A stretch of DNA of 64,000 nucleotides from PNNG01 sp964577055 (GTDB taxonomy: Bacteria > Bacteroidota > Bacteroidia > UBA7662): NCBI GenBank assembly GCA_964577055.1, contig CAZNWC010000003.1:186001-250000 (forward strand). The letters run 5' to 3'. The notes beneath the pieces are model-generated. The model was not told where the DNA came from and did no database searches. It saw nothing but the letters and a program-made list of their open reading frames with translations. Below, piece by piece: positions 38,220 to 46,941 of this stretch. Numbering within the stretch: position 1 is the first letter of the stretch; each line of letters begins with the position of its first letter. The position numbers and the translations under genes were made by a program.

Positions 38220-38637
38220 AACTTTCGAGATAATGAGGTGCACTCATCTGAATAGGCTGACCAGCTGCATTCAACAAAGTGCCACCCTGGGGGATGCTTT
38301 TGTTGGGGAAAAGCCCTTCTTCTGTAAAATAGATGGCGTCGGTTGGGCCCAGTACCAGGCAGCAAGGCAATTTTAAGTCATCGTGTACATGTTGCCCTAC
38401 TGCGACCAGGGTTTTCCTGAAATCTTCATCGTGTTGCAACTCAGCATAGGTGCGTACTTCTTCATGTGGAATTCCAACAACCAGGCCATTGGAGGAATCG
38501 TTTGGTTCAGTGCCTAACTGCAGCTGAATGGGCAACTGCTGGTATAAAGCATAACCTCTCTTTACAATGAGGTAAGGAAACATGCCATAGCCTTCGGGAA
38601 ATGGCACGCTTCGGCTGCGTGAAATGTCGTTTGTCAT
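38209..38637 (-). CDS. Uncharacterised protein, metK-linked
   Basis: 142 residues, soluble, with no signal peptide. It mixes alpha and beta segments, including LKLPCCLVLGPTDAIYF and HEEVRTYAELQHDEDF. No family recognised. The start is preceded by an AT-rich stretch and a stem-loop in the 87-nt gap after the upstream gene. The stop overlaps the start region of the next gene by 11 nt. Confidence 0.58.
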   Translation of the reverse strand: MTNDISRSRSVPFPEGYGMFPYLIVKRGYALYQQLPIQLQLGTEPNDSSNGLVVGIPHEEVRTYAELQHDEDFRKTLVAVGQHVHDDLKLPCCLVLGPTDAIYFTEEGLFPNKSIPQGGTLLNAAGQPIQMSAPHYLESYDS

Positions 38638-38664
38638 AGATTAAAAATTTAAGTGAAAATTTGG

Positions 38665-38702
38665 GCATAGGCGTGGCCCGACATGCAGGATCATGCCTAT
38701 GC
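38665..38702 (-). promoter_or_regulatory. Intercistronic stem-loop in the metK operon
   Basis: GCATAGGC (38665-38672) and GCCTATGC (38695-38702) form a perfect 8-bp stem with a 22-nt loop, 27 nt before the downstream start codon. No T run follows, so it may be an mRNA processing or stability element rather than a terminator. Confidence 0.45.
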
Positions 38703-38724
38703 AAACAATAGATGTTAATAGATT

Positions 38725-39141
38725 TTAGAGGTCGATGTAGTAAACGTCCGACGTGTTCCGCGGGATATCGCGGCATACAAAGCCGCCTTCTTCGGGAATG
38801 TGTTCAATGAGGTCGAAGGCTTCGCAGTCTTTCGGTAGACCTTCGAAAATGAGTGTGAACCAGTATGGTGAAGGGCTTACTTTCAACCAAGTGGGGTACA
38901 TGGGGATGTTGATGGCGTGCTGCAGTTTGGCAACCGGACCACCCACTTTGGGCAGCAAAATGGTACTGGGCCAGATGCGAACCAGGGAGAAGGCCGATTC
39001 GAAATGCATGCAGCAGTGTACTACCACCTGGCTCTCGTTGCGTCGTTCTACCTTGTGCCGCAGTTTTTTTCGCAAGTCTTCAGAAATCTCCACTTCCACT
39101 TTTTCGATTTCGACGATTTCGGTGGTCATGGTGGTTTTCAT
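38725..39141 (-). CDS. Uncharacterised protein translationally coupled to metK
   Basis: 138 residues from the ATG at 39141, which overlaps the metK stop as ATGA; the longer frame to 39225 lies inside metK. The N-terminus is acidic/basic (EIVEIEKVEVEISEDLRKKLRHKVERR), then a hydrophobic-aromatic core with VVHCCMHF and SPSPYWFTLIFEG. No signal peptide or known motif. Tight coupling to metK suggests a role linked to SAM supply or a SAM-using step; this is inference only. Confidence 0.6.
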   Translation of the reverse strand: MKTTMTTEIVEIEKVEVEISEDLRKKLRHKVERRNESQVVVHCCMHFESAFSLVRIWPSTILLPKVGGPVAKLQHAINIPMYPTWLKVSPSPYWFTLIFEGLPKDCEAFDLIEHIPEEGGFVCRDIPRNTSDVYYIDL

Positions 39142-40394
39142 AACACACCTCCTTCCTTTGCTTTTTGCAGTTGGATGGCTAAGTCGTTTCCTTCCCAAGA
39201 GAAAAGCTGAGGGCTGCGCTCGCAAGTTTCGCCAGAGGCGTTGTGAAAAGTTTGGCTAACGGTTTGGGGGGCTCTTCCAAAGTGACCGTTTGCCGCTGTA
39301 GGCAGGTATTTGGGGCTTTGTAAATCGAGCAATTCGATGATGCCGGCTGGACTCAAATCGAGCTCTTGTAAAAGCCAGCTGCTCAGTAGTTCAAGATCCA
39401 CACGTTCCGTTCCGCGGGCATCGAGGTACAGGCCAATGGGTTGTGCCAAACCAATGGCATAGCTTAGCTGCACCAACAATTCATCGGCCAGGCCAGCCGC
39501 TACCACATTGCGGGCAATGTAACGGGCCACATAAGCTGCCGAACGGTCGACTTTACTGGGGTCTTTGCCCGAAAAGGCACCGCCACCATGCGCGCCGTGA
39601 CCGCCATAGGTATCTACAATGATCTTGCGGCCTGTCAATCCCGTATCCACAGCTGGTCCACCCAAGGTAAAACTGCCCGATGGATTGATGTGAAATTGAA
39701 TTGGTTGCTTTTCCCAAACAGCACGCACCTCGGGCGATAACTTGGCAACGAATGCGGGAATGACTTGGCTCAGTACATCTTGCCTCAATTGTTCTTGTGA
39801 AATGGGCTGGTGTTGGGTGCTGATTACTACCGTTTCAACCGCTTGTGGCCGGCCTTTGGCATCCTGTACAATGGTTACTTGCGATTTGGCATCGGGCAAG
39901 AGGTAAGGCAACCGATGGGTGGTGCGGGCCAGCTCCAGTTCACGCAATAGGTCACGGGCCAGCACATAGCTTAATGGCAACAATTCGGGGGTTTGGCGGC
40001 AGGCATAACCAAACATGATGCCCTGATCGCCTGCTCCCAAAGCTTTGCCGGCGCTTTGCTCCACGGCTTGGTTGATCTCGGGGCTTTGCTGTTGCAGCAG
40101 CACCAAGATGTTGCAGCTGTCGGCATCAAAACCATGGCCAGGCGCGGTATAGCCAATGTACCGAATGGTTTGGCGGACAACTGCCTCTACATCAATTTGC
40201 GCGCGACTGTGGATTTCACCTGCCACCACCACCTGGTTTTTGGTGACCAAGGTTTCCACAGCCACCCGGGCATGTGGGTCAAAAGCGAGGTAATGATCAA
40301 GCAAGGCATCCGATATTTGATCGGCTACTTTGTCGGGGTGTCCGGCCGAAACGGCCTCAGAAGAGAATCTTCTGCCTTGAAATGCGTTTTCCAT
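39138..40394 (-). CDS. metK: S-adenosylmethionine synthase
   Basis: 418 residues, slightly longer than the usual ~385-400. It makes SAM from methionine and ATP. N-terminal SEAVSAGHPDKVADQISDA, GAGDQGIMFGYA and GGPAVDTGLTGRKIIVDTYGG with GGGAFSGKDPSKVDRSAAY are the MetK signatures and carry the ATP, Mg and K+ sites. A C-terminal extension of about 30 residues follows the conserved HFGR motif. It is the first gene of a minus-strand group with unknown small genes and has a 155-nt structured leader. Confidence 0.95.
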   Translation of the reverse strand: MENAFQGRRFSSEAVSAGHPDKVADQISDALLDHYLAFDPHARVAVETLVTKNQVVVAGEIHSRAQIDVEAVVRQTIRYIGYTAPGHGFDADSCNILVLLQQQSPEINQAVEQSAGKALGAGDQGIMFGYACRQTPELLPLSYVLARDLLRELELARTTHRLPYLLPDAKSQVTIVQDAKGRPQAVETVVISTQHQPISQEQLRQDVLSQVIPAFVAKLSPEVRAVWEKQPIQFHINPSGSFTLGGPAVDTGLTGRKIIVDTYGGHGAHGGGAFSGKDPSKVDRSAAYVARYIARNVVAAGLADELLVQLSYAIGLAQPIGLYLDARGTERVDLELLSSWLLQELDLSPAGIIELLDLQSPKYLPTAANGHFGRAPQTVSQTFHNASGETCERSPQLFSWEGNDLAIQLQKAKEGGVL

Positions 40395-40550
40395 GTGGTA
40401 AAAATTTAAAGGTTAAACATTACCACCAAGAAGACGTGAAGAAAGTACTGGGTCATGCGTAGTTTATATTTGACGGTACGTCCTCATCGTTTTACCACCG
40501 TGGCGTTTGCGCGCTCGGTTGGTACCCTTTGGGGGTTCTTGATGATGATG
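40395..40550 (-). ncRNA. Structured metK 5' leader, candidate SAM-responsive element
   Basis: About 155 nt from the predicted start site to metK. Near the 5' end a long hairpin (40494-40523) pairs ACCAACCG with CGGTGGT around an inner GCG/CGC stem. Flanking TCATC and GATGA could form a closing stem. A second hairpin (40395-40426) pairs GTGGTAA with TTACCAC and abuts the metK ATG, so it could hide the ribosome site; its loop contains TTTAACC. ATCAAGAA near the 5' end recalls S-box RNA, but the GGGAC/kink-turn region is absent. Class not assigned. Confidence 0.5.
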
Positions 40551-40558
40551 CAAAGATA
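40551..40558 (-). promoter_or_regulatory. -7 promoter element of metK (TATCTTTG)
   Basis: A perfect TAnnTTTG box placing the transcription start near 40547, just before the structured leader. No clear -33 motif. Confidence 0.6.
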
Positions 40559-40702
40559 AAGGGGAGAATTAAAATCTCTAGCAGATAGCTTATATTTTTA
40601 TTCTTCCTATAAATACTTACCCAAAGACTCAGGTGCTTTTTTGCAAGAATCAGCTAAACTTTACTAGAATATTATTAGTGGAGAGTAAGGCTGTTGAATA
40701 CA

Positions 40703-40993
40703 TTAGGTTTCCTCTATGATGTAATTATTTGGCGGCCTCTTAATACCCATATGCTCCTCCATATAGTATTGTAGCATCTCTAAATTCTCTTTGTCCTCAG
40801 GCATTGACGCAAGTACATAATTAAAAAACTCTCTAAGCTGGCATTCTTCGTTCATCATGTATGAAAAAAAGGAGCAATCAGAATGATTCACTTTGAATAT
40901 CTTGAAGTAGTCAGCCGAAAAACCCAAATAGCGTTCAAAGTATTCGTTCACGTTGGCTGCTGATTCTGCATCCCATCTTTTGGTATCATACAT
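40703..40993 (-). CDS. Small uncharacterised protein in AT-rich DNA
   Basis: 96 residues, acidic and helical, rich in Tyr, Phe and Met (EYFERYLGFSADYFKIF; MLQYYMEEHMGI). No signal peptide, no recognised family. The surrounding 40.56-41.25 kb is markedly AT-rich compared with the window. The ORF is isolated, with no clear promoter, so it may be a horizontally acquired gene or a chance ORF. Confidence 0.42.
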   Translation of the reverse strand: MYDTKRWDAESAANVNEYFERYLGFSADYFKIFKVNHSDCSFFSYMMNEECQLREFFNYVLASMPEDKENLEMLQYYMEEHMGIKRPPNNYIIEET

Positions 40994-41277
40994 GATATCC
41001 TCTACGACTTGTGCTTCTTTCGTGAGTCAATGAGCCATGTCGTTGATATCGCAGGTTGTAATGGCTTGGTGGATACGTTTTATTTAATGCTACAAGGTAG
41101 TCGTTAATTTCCCGCCGATTATCACATTATAAGAAGTAATATTATAGGGCTTAATTGAATTATTGAGGGCGGCTGTTGCATGTGAATCGGCCATGGATAT
41201 CAATCCCAGGTAGATGCTTGTATTCTCAAAACAAATCGAATGTTTATCTCTCCGCCGCAAGTACCAACCCGTCTCCA
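40994..41277. other. AT-rich non-coding gap
   Basis: Nothing recognisable. A 62-codon frame (41090-41278, minus) shows no motif or promoter and was not accepted. Confidence 0.5.
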
Positions 41278-44200
41278 TTATTCTTTCATGGCATCACCCG
41301 CCCCTTTGCCCACCAAAACTTTCGACTTTGGTGCTGGCAGCTCGGCCGCTTGCTTCACCATCCGCAAGGCCTCGTCCAGCAACTGCGTGCGCACATTGAG
41401 CTCGGCAAGGCGGTTGGGTGTGGCCGAGGGGTGCACACGGTTGGAGAGGAAAATGAAGGTGAGGTCGGTTTGCGGATCAATCCACAGCAGGGTGCCGGTG
41501 AAGCCGCTGTGACCAAAGCTGTAGGCCGAGGCCAAAGGCCCCACGGGAGAAGCCTTACCACGGGTGGTTTCGGGACGGTCCCACAGCAACCCTCGGCGGT
41601 TGTTCACCAGCTGGGGCGAGGTGAAGAGTGTGATGGTTTCGGCGGCGATATACTGTTTTTTGCCGTACAAACCGCGGCGGGCGAGGGGAGTGGCCAAGCG
41701 GACCACATCGGCAGCATTGGCAAACAAACCTGCATGGCCAGCCACGCCTCCCTGCAGGGCGGCCATGGGGTCGTGCACATCGCCATGGAGCAGCTGTTTG
41801 CGGAAATCGGCTTCGTTTTCGGTGGGGGCAATGAGCGCCAGGGGCAAACGCTGCCGGGGTTGGTAGCCGAGTGTCCGCAGCTGCAAAGGGTCGTAGAGCT
41901 GGTTTTGCAACCAGCGCTCGGGCGACGCGCCGGCGCCGCGTTCCAAAATTTCCCAGGCCAATTGCAAGCCCAAATCGCTATACACGTATTTGCCGGGTTG
42001 CAAAGGCTGCTGCAACACCCATTGAAAAAGGCTATCGGCCAAAAGTGGACGGGCGTATAAACCTTCGGCTACCCGCAAGCCAGTGCTGTCGGTGTACCAA
42101 GCCGGGTCGGGTTTGCCGTTTTTGAAGGTGCGTTTCCAAAAGGGCACAAAAGCAGGTAGGCCAGCCTGGTGGGCGAGGAGGGCACGCAAACTTTGTTGGC
42201 CCAGCGCCGTTCCCTTTAATTCAGGTAAAAAAAAACCGAGCGAAGAATCGATCGGCAGTAGCTTTTGGTCGTAGCGCAACATCGTCCCGACCCCCGTGGC
42301 CAGCACCTTGGTGAGCGAGGCCAGGTCGTACACCGTGGCCTGGGTCACAGGCTGCGTGCGTTGTTGGTCCATAAAGCCATAACTGCGCATGTAAAACACT
42401 TCGTGCCCGCGGGCCAGCAGCAATTGCGCGCCGGGCATGGCACCCAGCAAAAGGGCGTTGTTGGCAATGGAGTCGATGCGGCGAAAATCACGCGGTGTAA
42501 GGCCCAAATGCCCTGGATCGATGAGGCGCAAATCGAATCCCGCTTGGGTGAACAAACCGGTACCCGCAGGCAAACCAGGCGAAACACTCACAGGCAGTTT
42601 GCCTTTGAACGGCAGCACCCCAAACAACAGCTGGGCGGTGGTTTTCCAGGCCCAGGGGTGCTCTTCGTAACCGCACACCAACGCATTGCCAAAATTGAAC
42701 TGCGGCAGGCTGTAGGCATTGCCAAAAACCACCTGCACCGAACTTTTGCCTTGCAGCAAGGTTTTGATGCCGGCAACGGTGAGGCTGTCGATGCCGAATT
42801 TTTGTCCCGCCCGCTGCGTGGCCAAATGCCAGCTCACCACCACCTCGTCGAACTGTCCCAATTCGGCAGCCAGCTTGTTGAGGGCCACCGTATCGTATTT
42901 CATGGGCAGGTAGCGGTGCTCGGCCACGGTGTAGATGCTGAGGGCATTGTAAAATTCCGCCGCCGTGGGGTCGCCCACGCCCAGGTGCAGGCGTTTGGTG
43001 TTGCTTTTGCCGCGGAGTGGCACCAACTTGTCGGGATTGTTCACCAAGGTCACCGCCTGCTCAAAAATGCGCTGGTTGAGGGCGCCGGCAGCGGCCGGAT
43101 TCAGCTCTTCGTACAGCTGGTTGGTGTTCACCGGCTGGTAGGCGTTTAAGCCCACCCAATATTTCACCGCCAGGATGCGCTTTACCCGCTTTTCGATATC
43201 GCGCCAGCGGATGTTGCCTGCTTCGATGTCGGCAAAAATGCGGCCCATGGCCACGGGCACATCCATGCTGTAAAGCAGCACATCGTTGCCGGCCAGCAGG
43301 GCACGGGCATCTACCTCACCGGGCGCGTAAAAATCGGCCACCCCTTTCATATTGAGGGCGTCGGTGAAGACGAGTCCTTCAAAACCGAGTTCTTCTTTCA
43401 GCAGTTTGCTTACCACGGCATTGCTCAGGGTGGAGGCCTGGTTGGTGGTGGTGTCGAGGGCGGGAATGGCCAGGTGGGCCACCATCACGCTGCCTACCCC
43501 TTCGCGGATGAGGCGTTTGAAGGGCACCAGTTCCAGGGTGTCGAGTTGTTTGCGCGAAGCTTTCACCACCGGCAGGCTGTAGTGCGAGTCGGCATCGGTA
43601 TCGCCATGGCCGGGGAAGTGTTTGGCACAGGCCAAAATGCGGTTGTCTTGCAAACCGCGCATATAAGCCGTGCCTTTTTCGGCCACTTTGTATTTGTCTT
43701 CGCCAAACGAGCGGAACGAAATCACGGGGTTGGCGGGATTGTTATTCACATCGACCACGGGCGAAAAGCTCACGTGCACGCCCAAACGCTGGCATTGCAG
43801 GGCTTTTTGGCGACCCATCTCGTAAATGAGGCGGTTGTCGGTCATGGCCCCCAGGGTCATTTGGTAAGGATATTTGATGGTGCTGTCGAGCCGCATGGCC
43901 AAACCCCACTCGGCATCCATGGCAATGAGCAGGGGCACTCGGGCGAGTGCTTGGTAGTGGTTGGTGAGCTGGGCCTGGCGCACCGGACTTCCTTTCATGA
44001 AGATCAAGCCGCCCAGATGGTAGTCGCGTACCAACTTTTCGAGCTTGGTGTCGGGCTTGTCGGTGGTGCTGAAGGCCGCCACCATGAAGAGTTGTCCGAG
44101 CCGCTGTGTATCGCTCATGCTGGCATACACCGAATCGACCCAGGCGTTGATTTCGAAGGGCAATTTGCGTTTGGCCACTTCTTTAGACGGCAGCGGGGCA

Positions 44201-44313
44201 GATTCAGGTGTGGTGAAAACAGGAGCCGGTTCTTTGCCTGCATCGCTGGCCGCCAGGGCGAGAAATGAAAGGAGGATGGCCAACAAGCCAAAGCTGAGCA
44301 ACGACAAACGCAT
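41278..44313 (-). CDS. Fusion of GH3 beta-N-acetylglucosaminidase (NagZ-like) and serine beta-lactamase-like domain
   Basis: 1,011 residues with a signal peptide (first ~22). The GH3 domain (about 55-370) has the NagZ signature KHFPGHGDTDADSHYSLP and nucleophile Asp318 in VFTDALNMKG. A middle region (about 380-600) resembles the GH3 C-terminal alpha/beta domain. Residues about 625-1000 form a class C beta-lactamase-like (AmpC/esterase) domain with Ser666-Lys669 in SLTK, YSDLG and HSGFTG. Both active sites appear complete. It likely acts in the periplasm on peptidoglycan fragments; the natural substrate of the serine-hydrolase half is unknown. Two-domain proteins like this occur in other Bacteroidota. 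Confidence 0.9.
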   Translation of the reverse strand: MRLSLLSFGLLAILLSFLALAASDAGKEPAPVFTTPESAPLPSKEVAKRKLPFEINAWVDSVYASMSDTQRLGQLFMVAAFSTTDKPDTKLEKLVRDYHLGGLIFMKGSPVRQAQLTNHYQALARVPLLIAMDAEWGLAMRLDSTIKYPYQMTLGAMTDNRLIYEMGRQKALQCQRLGVHVSFSPVVDVNNNPANPVISFRSFGEDKYKVAEKGTAYMRGLQDNRILACAKHFPGHGDTDADSHYSLPVVKASRKQLDTLELVPFKRLIREGVGSVMVAHLAIPALDTTTNQASTLSNAVVSKLLKEELGFEGLVFTDALNMKGVADFYAPGEVDARALLAGNDVLLYSMDVPVAMGRIFADIEAGNIRWRDIEKRVKRILAVKYWVGLNAYQPVNTNQLYEELNPAAAGALNQRIFEQAVTLVNNPDKLVPLRGKSNTKRLHLGVGDPTAAEFYNALSIYTVAEHRYLPMKYDTVALNKLAAELGQFDEVVVSWHLATQRAGQKFGIDSLTVAGIKTLLQGKSSVQVVFGNAYSLPQFNFGNALVCGYEEHPWAWKTTAQLLFGVLPFKGKLPVSVSPGLPAGTGLFTQAGFDLRLIDPGHLGLTPRDFRRIDSIANNALLLGAMPGAQLLLARGHEVFYMRSYGFMDQQRTQPVTQATVYDLASLTKVLATGVGTMLRYDQKLLPIDSSLGFFLPELKGTALGQQSLRALLAHQAGLPAFVPFWKRTFKNGKPDPAWYTDSTGLRVAEGLYARPLLADSLFQWVLQQPLQPGKYVYSDLGLQLAWEILERGAGASPERWLQNQLYDPLQLRTLGYQPRQRLPLALIAPTENEADFRKQLLHGDVHDPMAALQGGVAGHAGLFANAADVVRLATPLARRGLYGKKQYIAAETITLFTSPQLVNNRRGLLWDRPETTRGKASPVGPLASAYSFGHSGFTGTLLWIDPQTDLTFIFLSNRVHPSATPNRLAELNVRTQLLDEALRMVKQAAELPAPKSKVLVGKGAGDAMKE

Positions 44314-44317
44314 GTGC

Positions 44318-44325
44318 CAAAGATA
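44318..44325 (-). promoter_or_regulatory. -7 promoter element (TATCTTTG) before the GH3 fusion
   Basis: A perfect TAnnTTTG box with 4 nt between its last G and the ATG at 44313. The next Met in the protein is well beyond the signal peptide, so the mRNA should be leaderless. Confidence 0.6.
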
Positions 44326-44675
44326 GAACTAAGAACCAAAAGTTAAGAATGAAGAGAGAAGAAGGGTGGGGGCGGCTGAACCGTGTTGGTGGGTAGCACG
44401 AACAAGTTCCAAGAAGGAAAAGTTAAAAGTTAAGTGTTTGGTGATTGTGCGATGATGGTGGGGTTGACCGTGGGTATGCTGAATGGCGCCCTTCGGCTCC
44501 GCTCAGGGAACGCAGGGACCGGTGGTAAGCCCTGCTCCCCGCTACGCCCAGCTCCCCACCCCAACCGCATCCTCTTTCATCCTTCCGCCTCCTTCCATGC
44601 CTGAAAAACACGGAGGCCACGGAGAACCTTACTTACCGTGCGCCCTGCCCCCAGCCCCTCGCTACGCCCAGCGCC
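44326..44675. other. Intergenic filler, no gene seen
   Basis: Contains AAAAGTTAAAAGTTAA-type low-complexity units, two related CTACGCCCAGC segments (about 44542 and 44660) and an ACACGGAGGCCACGGAG unit. No convincing terminator for the DUF5916 gene that ends at 44676. Confidence 0.5.
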
Positions 44676-46829
44676 TCACACCACCCAGCGCCAAATCAAC
44701 TTGCCCAAAATGGTGCCGCGTTTGGGGTCGACCGCCCCTGTTTGCGTATCCCATACCTGGTTCACGATAAAGAAAAAGTCGGTGCCAATGCGGGGTATAA
44801 ACTGCAGGCGGAAATTCATGTTCACCTCGTTTTGGGCCGAGTTCCATTGGCCCAGCAGCGAGCCAAAGAGGTTGGGATTGACGGCATAGGTAATGCGCGA
44901 ACCCACCAAATCGGTATTAAATCGACCATAAGGCAGTTCTACCGCATTGCGTTCGTAACGCAAACTGATGCCGAAATAGCGGTTGCTGCGCCAAATCAAC
45001 TCGCTTTGCGATTGAACACTTTGCCCGCTGTAAAACTCCCCCCAGCTGATGCGGCCGTCGAAGGCCAGTTTGCGGCCCCTGAAGGTAGCAGCCCGGGCGG
45101 TGTTTTGCCGCCACCAATACGTGCCGGCCGGAATGGTCACGCCGGGTGCGATGGTGAAGGGGGCACGTAACCCTTCGGCAACAATTTCGTGGTTGAGGTT
45201 AAAGGTTTCGCCACTGCGGGTATCGAAACCCAGGTAGCGGATGGCGTAATTGAACGACTGGATTTGGCCGTTGTCGTCGTATTGGGTGTTGGTGATTTGG
45301 GCGGGACGGAAATCGAACTGGCGGATCCAGCTGAGTTTGCCTTTGGGGCGCGGCCGGATGCCAATGTCGAAAAACTGCTCGCGGAACGAACGGCGCAACA
45401 TGAGGCCTACCTCGGGGTCAAATGCGCTTGGGCCACGTTGTGCCGATGCAAAAAGCGAAAATTTGTCGTTCGGATAGCTCACAAAAAAGCGGTAGGCAGT
45501 GGCAGCTGCGTTGAAGCCGTCGTCGGTATTGTAGGTATTAAGCAAGGCACCGCCTACATCGAGGTTTTTATTGCCCAAAAAGCGCGAAGTGCTGAACCTG
45601 CCGTTGATGCCCGTGGTGCTGTGCCAACGGTCGCCAGTGATTTTGTTGGTGGTCATGGCCCCAATGATGCTCTGCTTGCCCACATCTTGCCGCCAACTGG
45701 CGGTGGTGTAGTTGGTGGCCGGATCGGTGCCATTGGCTGCTGTTTGCAGGGTCATGAGGCCGAGGGTGCGGTTGTCTTCTTTGCCCAACAAACGCGCCCC
45801 GGCAATGATGGGCACGGCTTCGCGGTTGGCATCTAACCCAATACGGCGGGTGTAAAACGGAATGATGCGGTTGCCACCAAAACCGAAATTGAAAAAGTCG
45901 TCGCCTTCGAGGAAAAACTCGCGCAATTCGGGGAAAAAGAGCGGGAAACGCGTGATGTTCACCTGCTGCTGATCGGCTTCTACCTGCGCAAAATCGGTAT
46001 TGAAGGTGAGGTTGAGGCGGTAGGTAGGCGAGAGGAGGTAGTTGATGTCGCCGCCGAGGTTACCGGTCGGGCGCCTTTCGCCGGGCGTGACCTCTCCACC
46101 ACCGATGGCGTAGGGCTTGATCTCTACAAATTGCTTTTGGCTGAGGGCAAACAAGCCAGTGAGCTCACCGGCCAGGTTCACTTGCTGGAAATTGTGGTCG
46201 CGGCTCCAGCCTTGCCAGCGGGCTTGCTCGCGTTTGCGGCGGATGTTGCGCTCGAAATTGATGCCCCAGGTTTGGTTTTCGGCGCCGGGACGGTACTTGA
46301 GCGTGTAAAACGGGATCTCAAACTCGGCAAACCAACCTTCGGCGGTAATGGTGGTTTTGACGTCCCACACCCCGTTCCAAAAGGCATTGCTCGATCCGCC
46401 GTTGTTGAACACCTGCAAATCGGCCCGGGCACCCACCGGATTGGTTACGAACATGAAGCCGTTGCGCTGGTCGCGGTAGGTGTCGAGGATGAGCATGAAA
46501 TTATCGTCGAGACCGAAGTTAAAATCGCGCCGCAGCTCGCGGGCAATGAGTTTGTCGGGCTCGCGGTCGTAGCACCATACCGCTACATACAACTTGTCGT
46601 CGTCGTACACCACGGCTACTTCGGTGCGTTCGGTGACGGGCTGGCCGAGTACCAATTCGCGTTGCGTGAAGCTGTTTATTTTGGGGGCGGTTTGCCAAAT
46701 GGCCTCGTCGAGTTTGCCGTCGATGACCAAACTTTCATGCGTATAAACCGCCTGCAATTGGGCTTTTTGTGCCCAGGTGGAGGTGCTCCACAACACCCCT
46801 ACAATTGCAAACAAAAGTTTATTTTTCAT
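44676..46829 (-). CDS. Outer-membrane protein with CBM9-like and DUF5916 domains
   Basis: 717 residues with a signal peptide (MKNKLLFAIVGVLWSTSTWAQ). The N-terminal part (about 30-230) fits the family 9 carbohydrate-binding fold (IDGKLDEAIWQTAPKINSF and AVWCYDREPDKL). The rest matches DUF5916: FARVEADQQQVN-like TDFAQVEADQQQVNITRFPLFFPELREFFLEGDDFF, then repeated beta strands ending in aromatic WRWVV, consistent with an outer-membrane beta-barrel. The family is common in Bacteroidota; function and ligand are not established. Confidence 0.85.
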   Translation of the reverse strand: MKNKLLFAIVGVLWSTSTWAQKAQLQAVYTHESLVIDGKLDEAIWQTAPKINSFTQRELVLGQPVTERTEVAVVYDDDKLYVAVWCYDREPDKLIARELRRDFNFGLDDNFMLILDTYRDQRNGFMFVTNPVGARADLQVFNNGGSSNAFWNGVWDVKTTITAEGWFAEFEIPFYTLKYRPGAENQTWGINFERNIRRKREQARWQGWSRDHNFQQVNLAGELTGLFALSQKQFVEIKPYAIGGGEVTPGERRPTGNLGGDINYLLSPTYRLNLTFNTDFAQVEADQQQVNITRFPLFFPELREFFLEGDDFFNFGFGGNRIIPFYTRRIGLDANREAVPIIAGARLLGKEDNRTLGLMTLQTAANGTDPATNYTTASWRQDVGKQSIIGAMTTNKITGDRWHSTTGINGRFSTSRFLGNKNLDVGGALLNTYNTDDGFNAAATAYRFFVSYPNDKFSLFASAQRGPSAFDPEVGLMLRRSFREQFFDIGIRPRPKGKLSWIRQFDFRPAQITNTQYDDNGQIQSFNYAIRYLGFDTRSGETFNLNHEIVAEGLRAPFTIAPGVTIPAGTYWWRQNTARAATFRGRKLAFDGRISWGEFYSGQSVQSQSELIWRSNRYFGISLRYERNAVELPYGRFNTDLVGSRITYAVNPNLFGSLLGQWNSAQNEVNMNFRLQFIPRIGTDFFFIVNQVWDTQTGAVDPKRGTILGKLIWRWVV

Positions 46830-46836
46830 GCGGCTG

Positions 46837-46844
46837 CGAAGATA
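46837..46844 (-). promoter_or_regulatory. Probable -7 element (TATCTTCG) of the DUF5916 gene
   Basis: One mismatch from TAnnTTTG, 7 nt before the ATG at 46829. It implies a leaderless or nearly leaderless transcript. Confidence 0.4.
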
Positions 46845-46899
46845 CGGCCGTGGGCCAAGTACAGGTAGTTTGCTTGGAGCTACTGTGAAAAAAAAAATA

Positions 46900-46941
46900 A
46901 TTAAGCAAAAATGTTGTATATTAGTAGCATAATTGCTTAAT
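46900..46941 (+). promoter_or_regulatory. Inverted-repeat operator of the toxin-antitoxin pair
   Basis: ATTAAGCAA (46900-46908) and TTGCTTAAT (46933-46941) are perfect 9-bp inverted repeats, 33 bp centre to centre (about three helical turns). They flank an AT-rich promoter region (TATATTAG), and the right arm ends at the base before the antitoxin ATG. The layout suits autorepression by the antitoxin complex. Confidence 0.7.

Noticed and set aside
40395..40550. metK leader as a canonical S-box (SAM-I) riboswitch
   Set aside because: The ATCAAGA and GGTG-like pieces are present, but the conserved GGGAC/kink-turn section and P4 are not, so the class was left open.
41090..41278. A 62-codon minus-strand ORF beside the GH3 fusion gene
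   Set aside because: No motif, promoter, or homology that I recognise, and it lies in AT-rich non-coding DNA.
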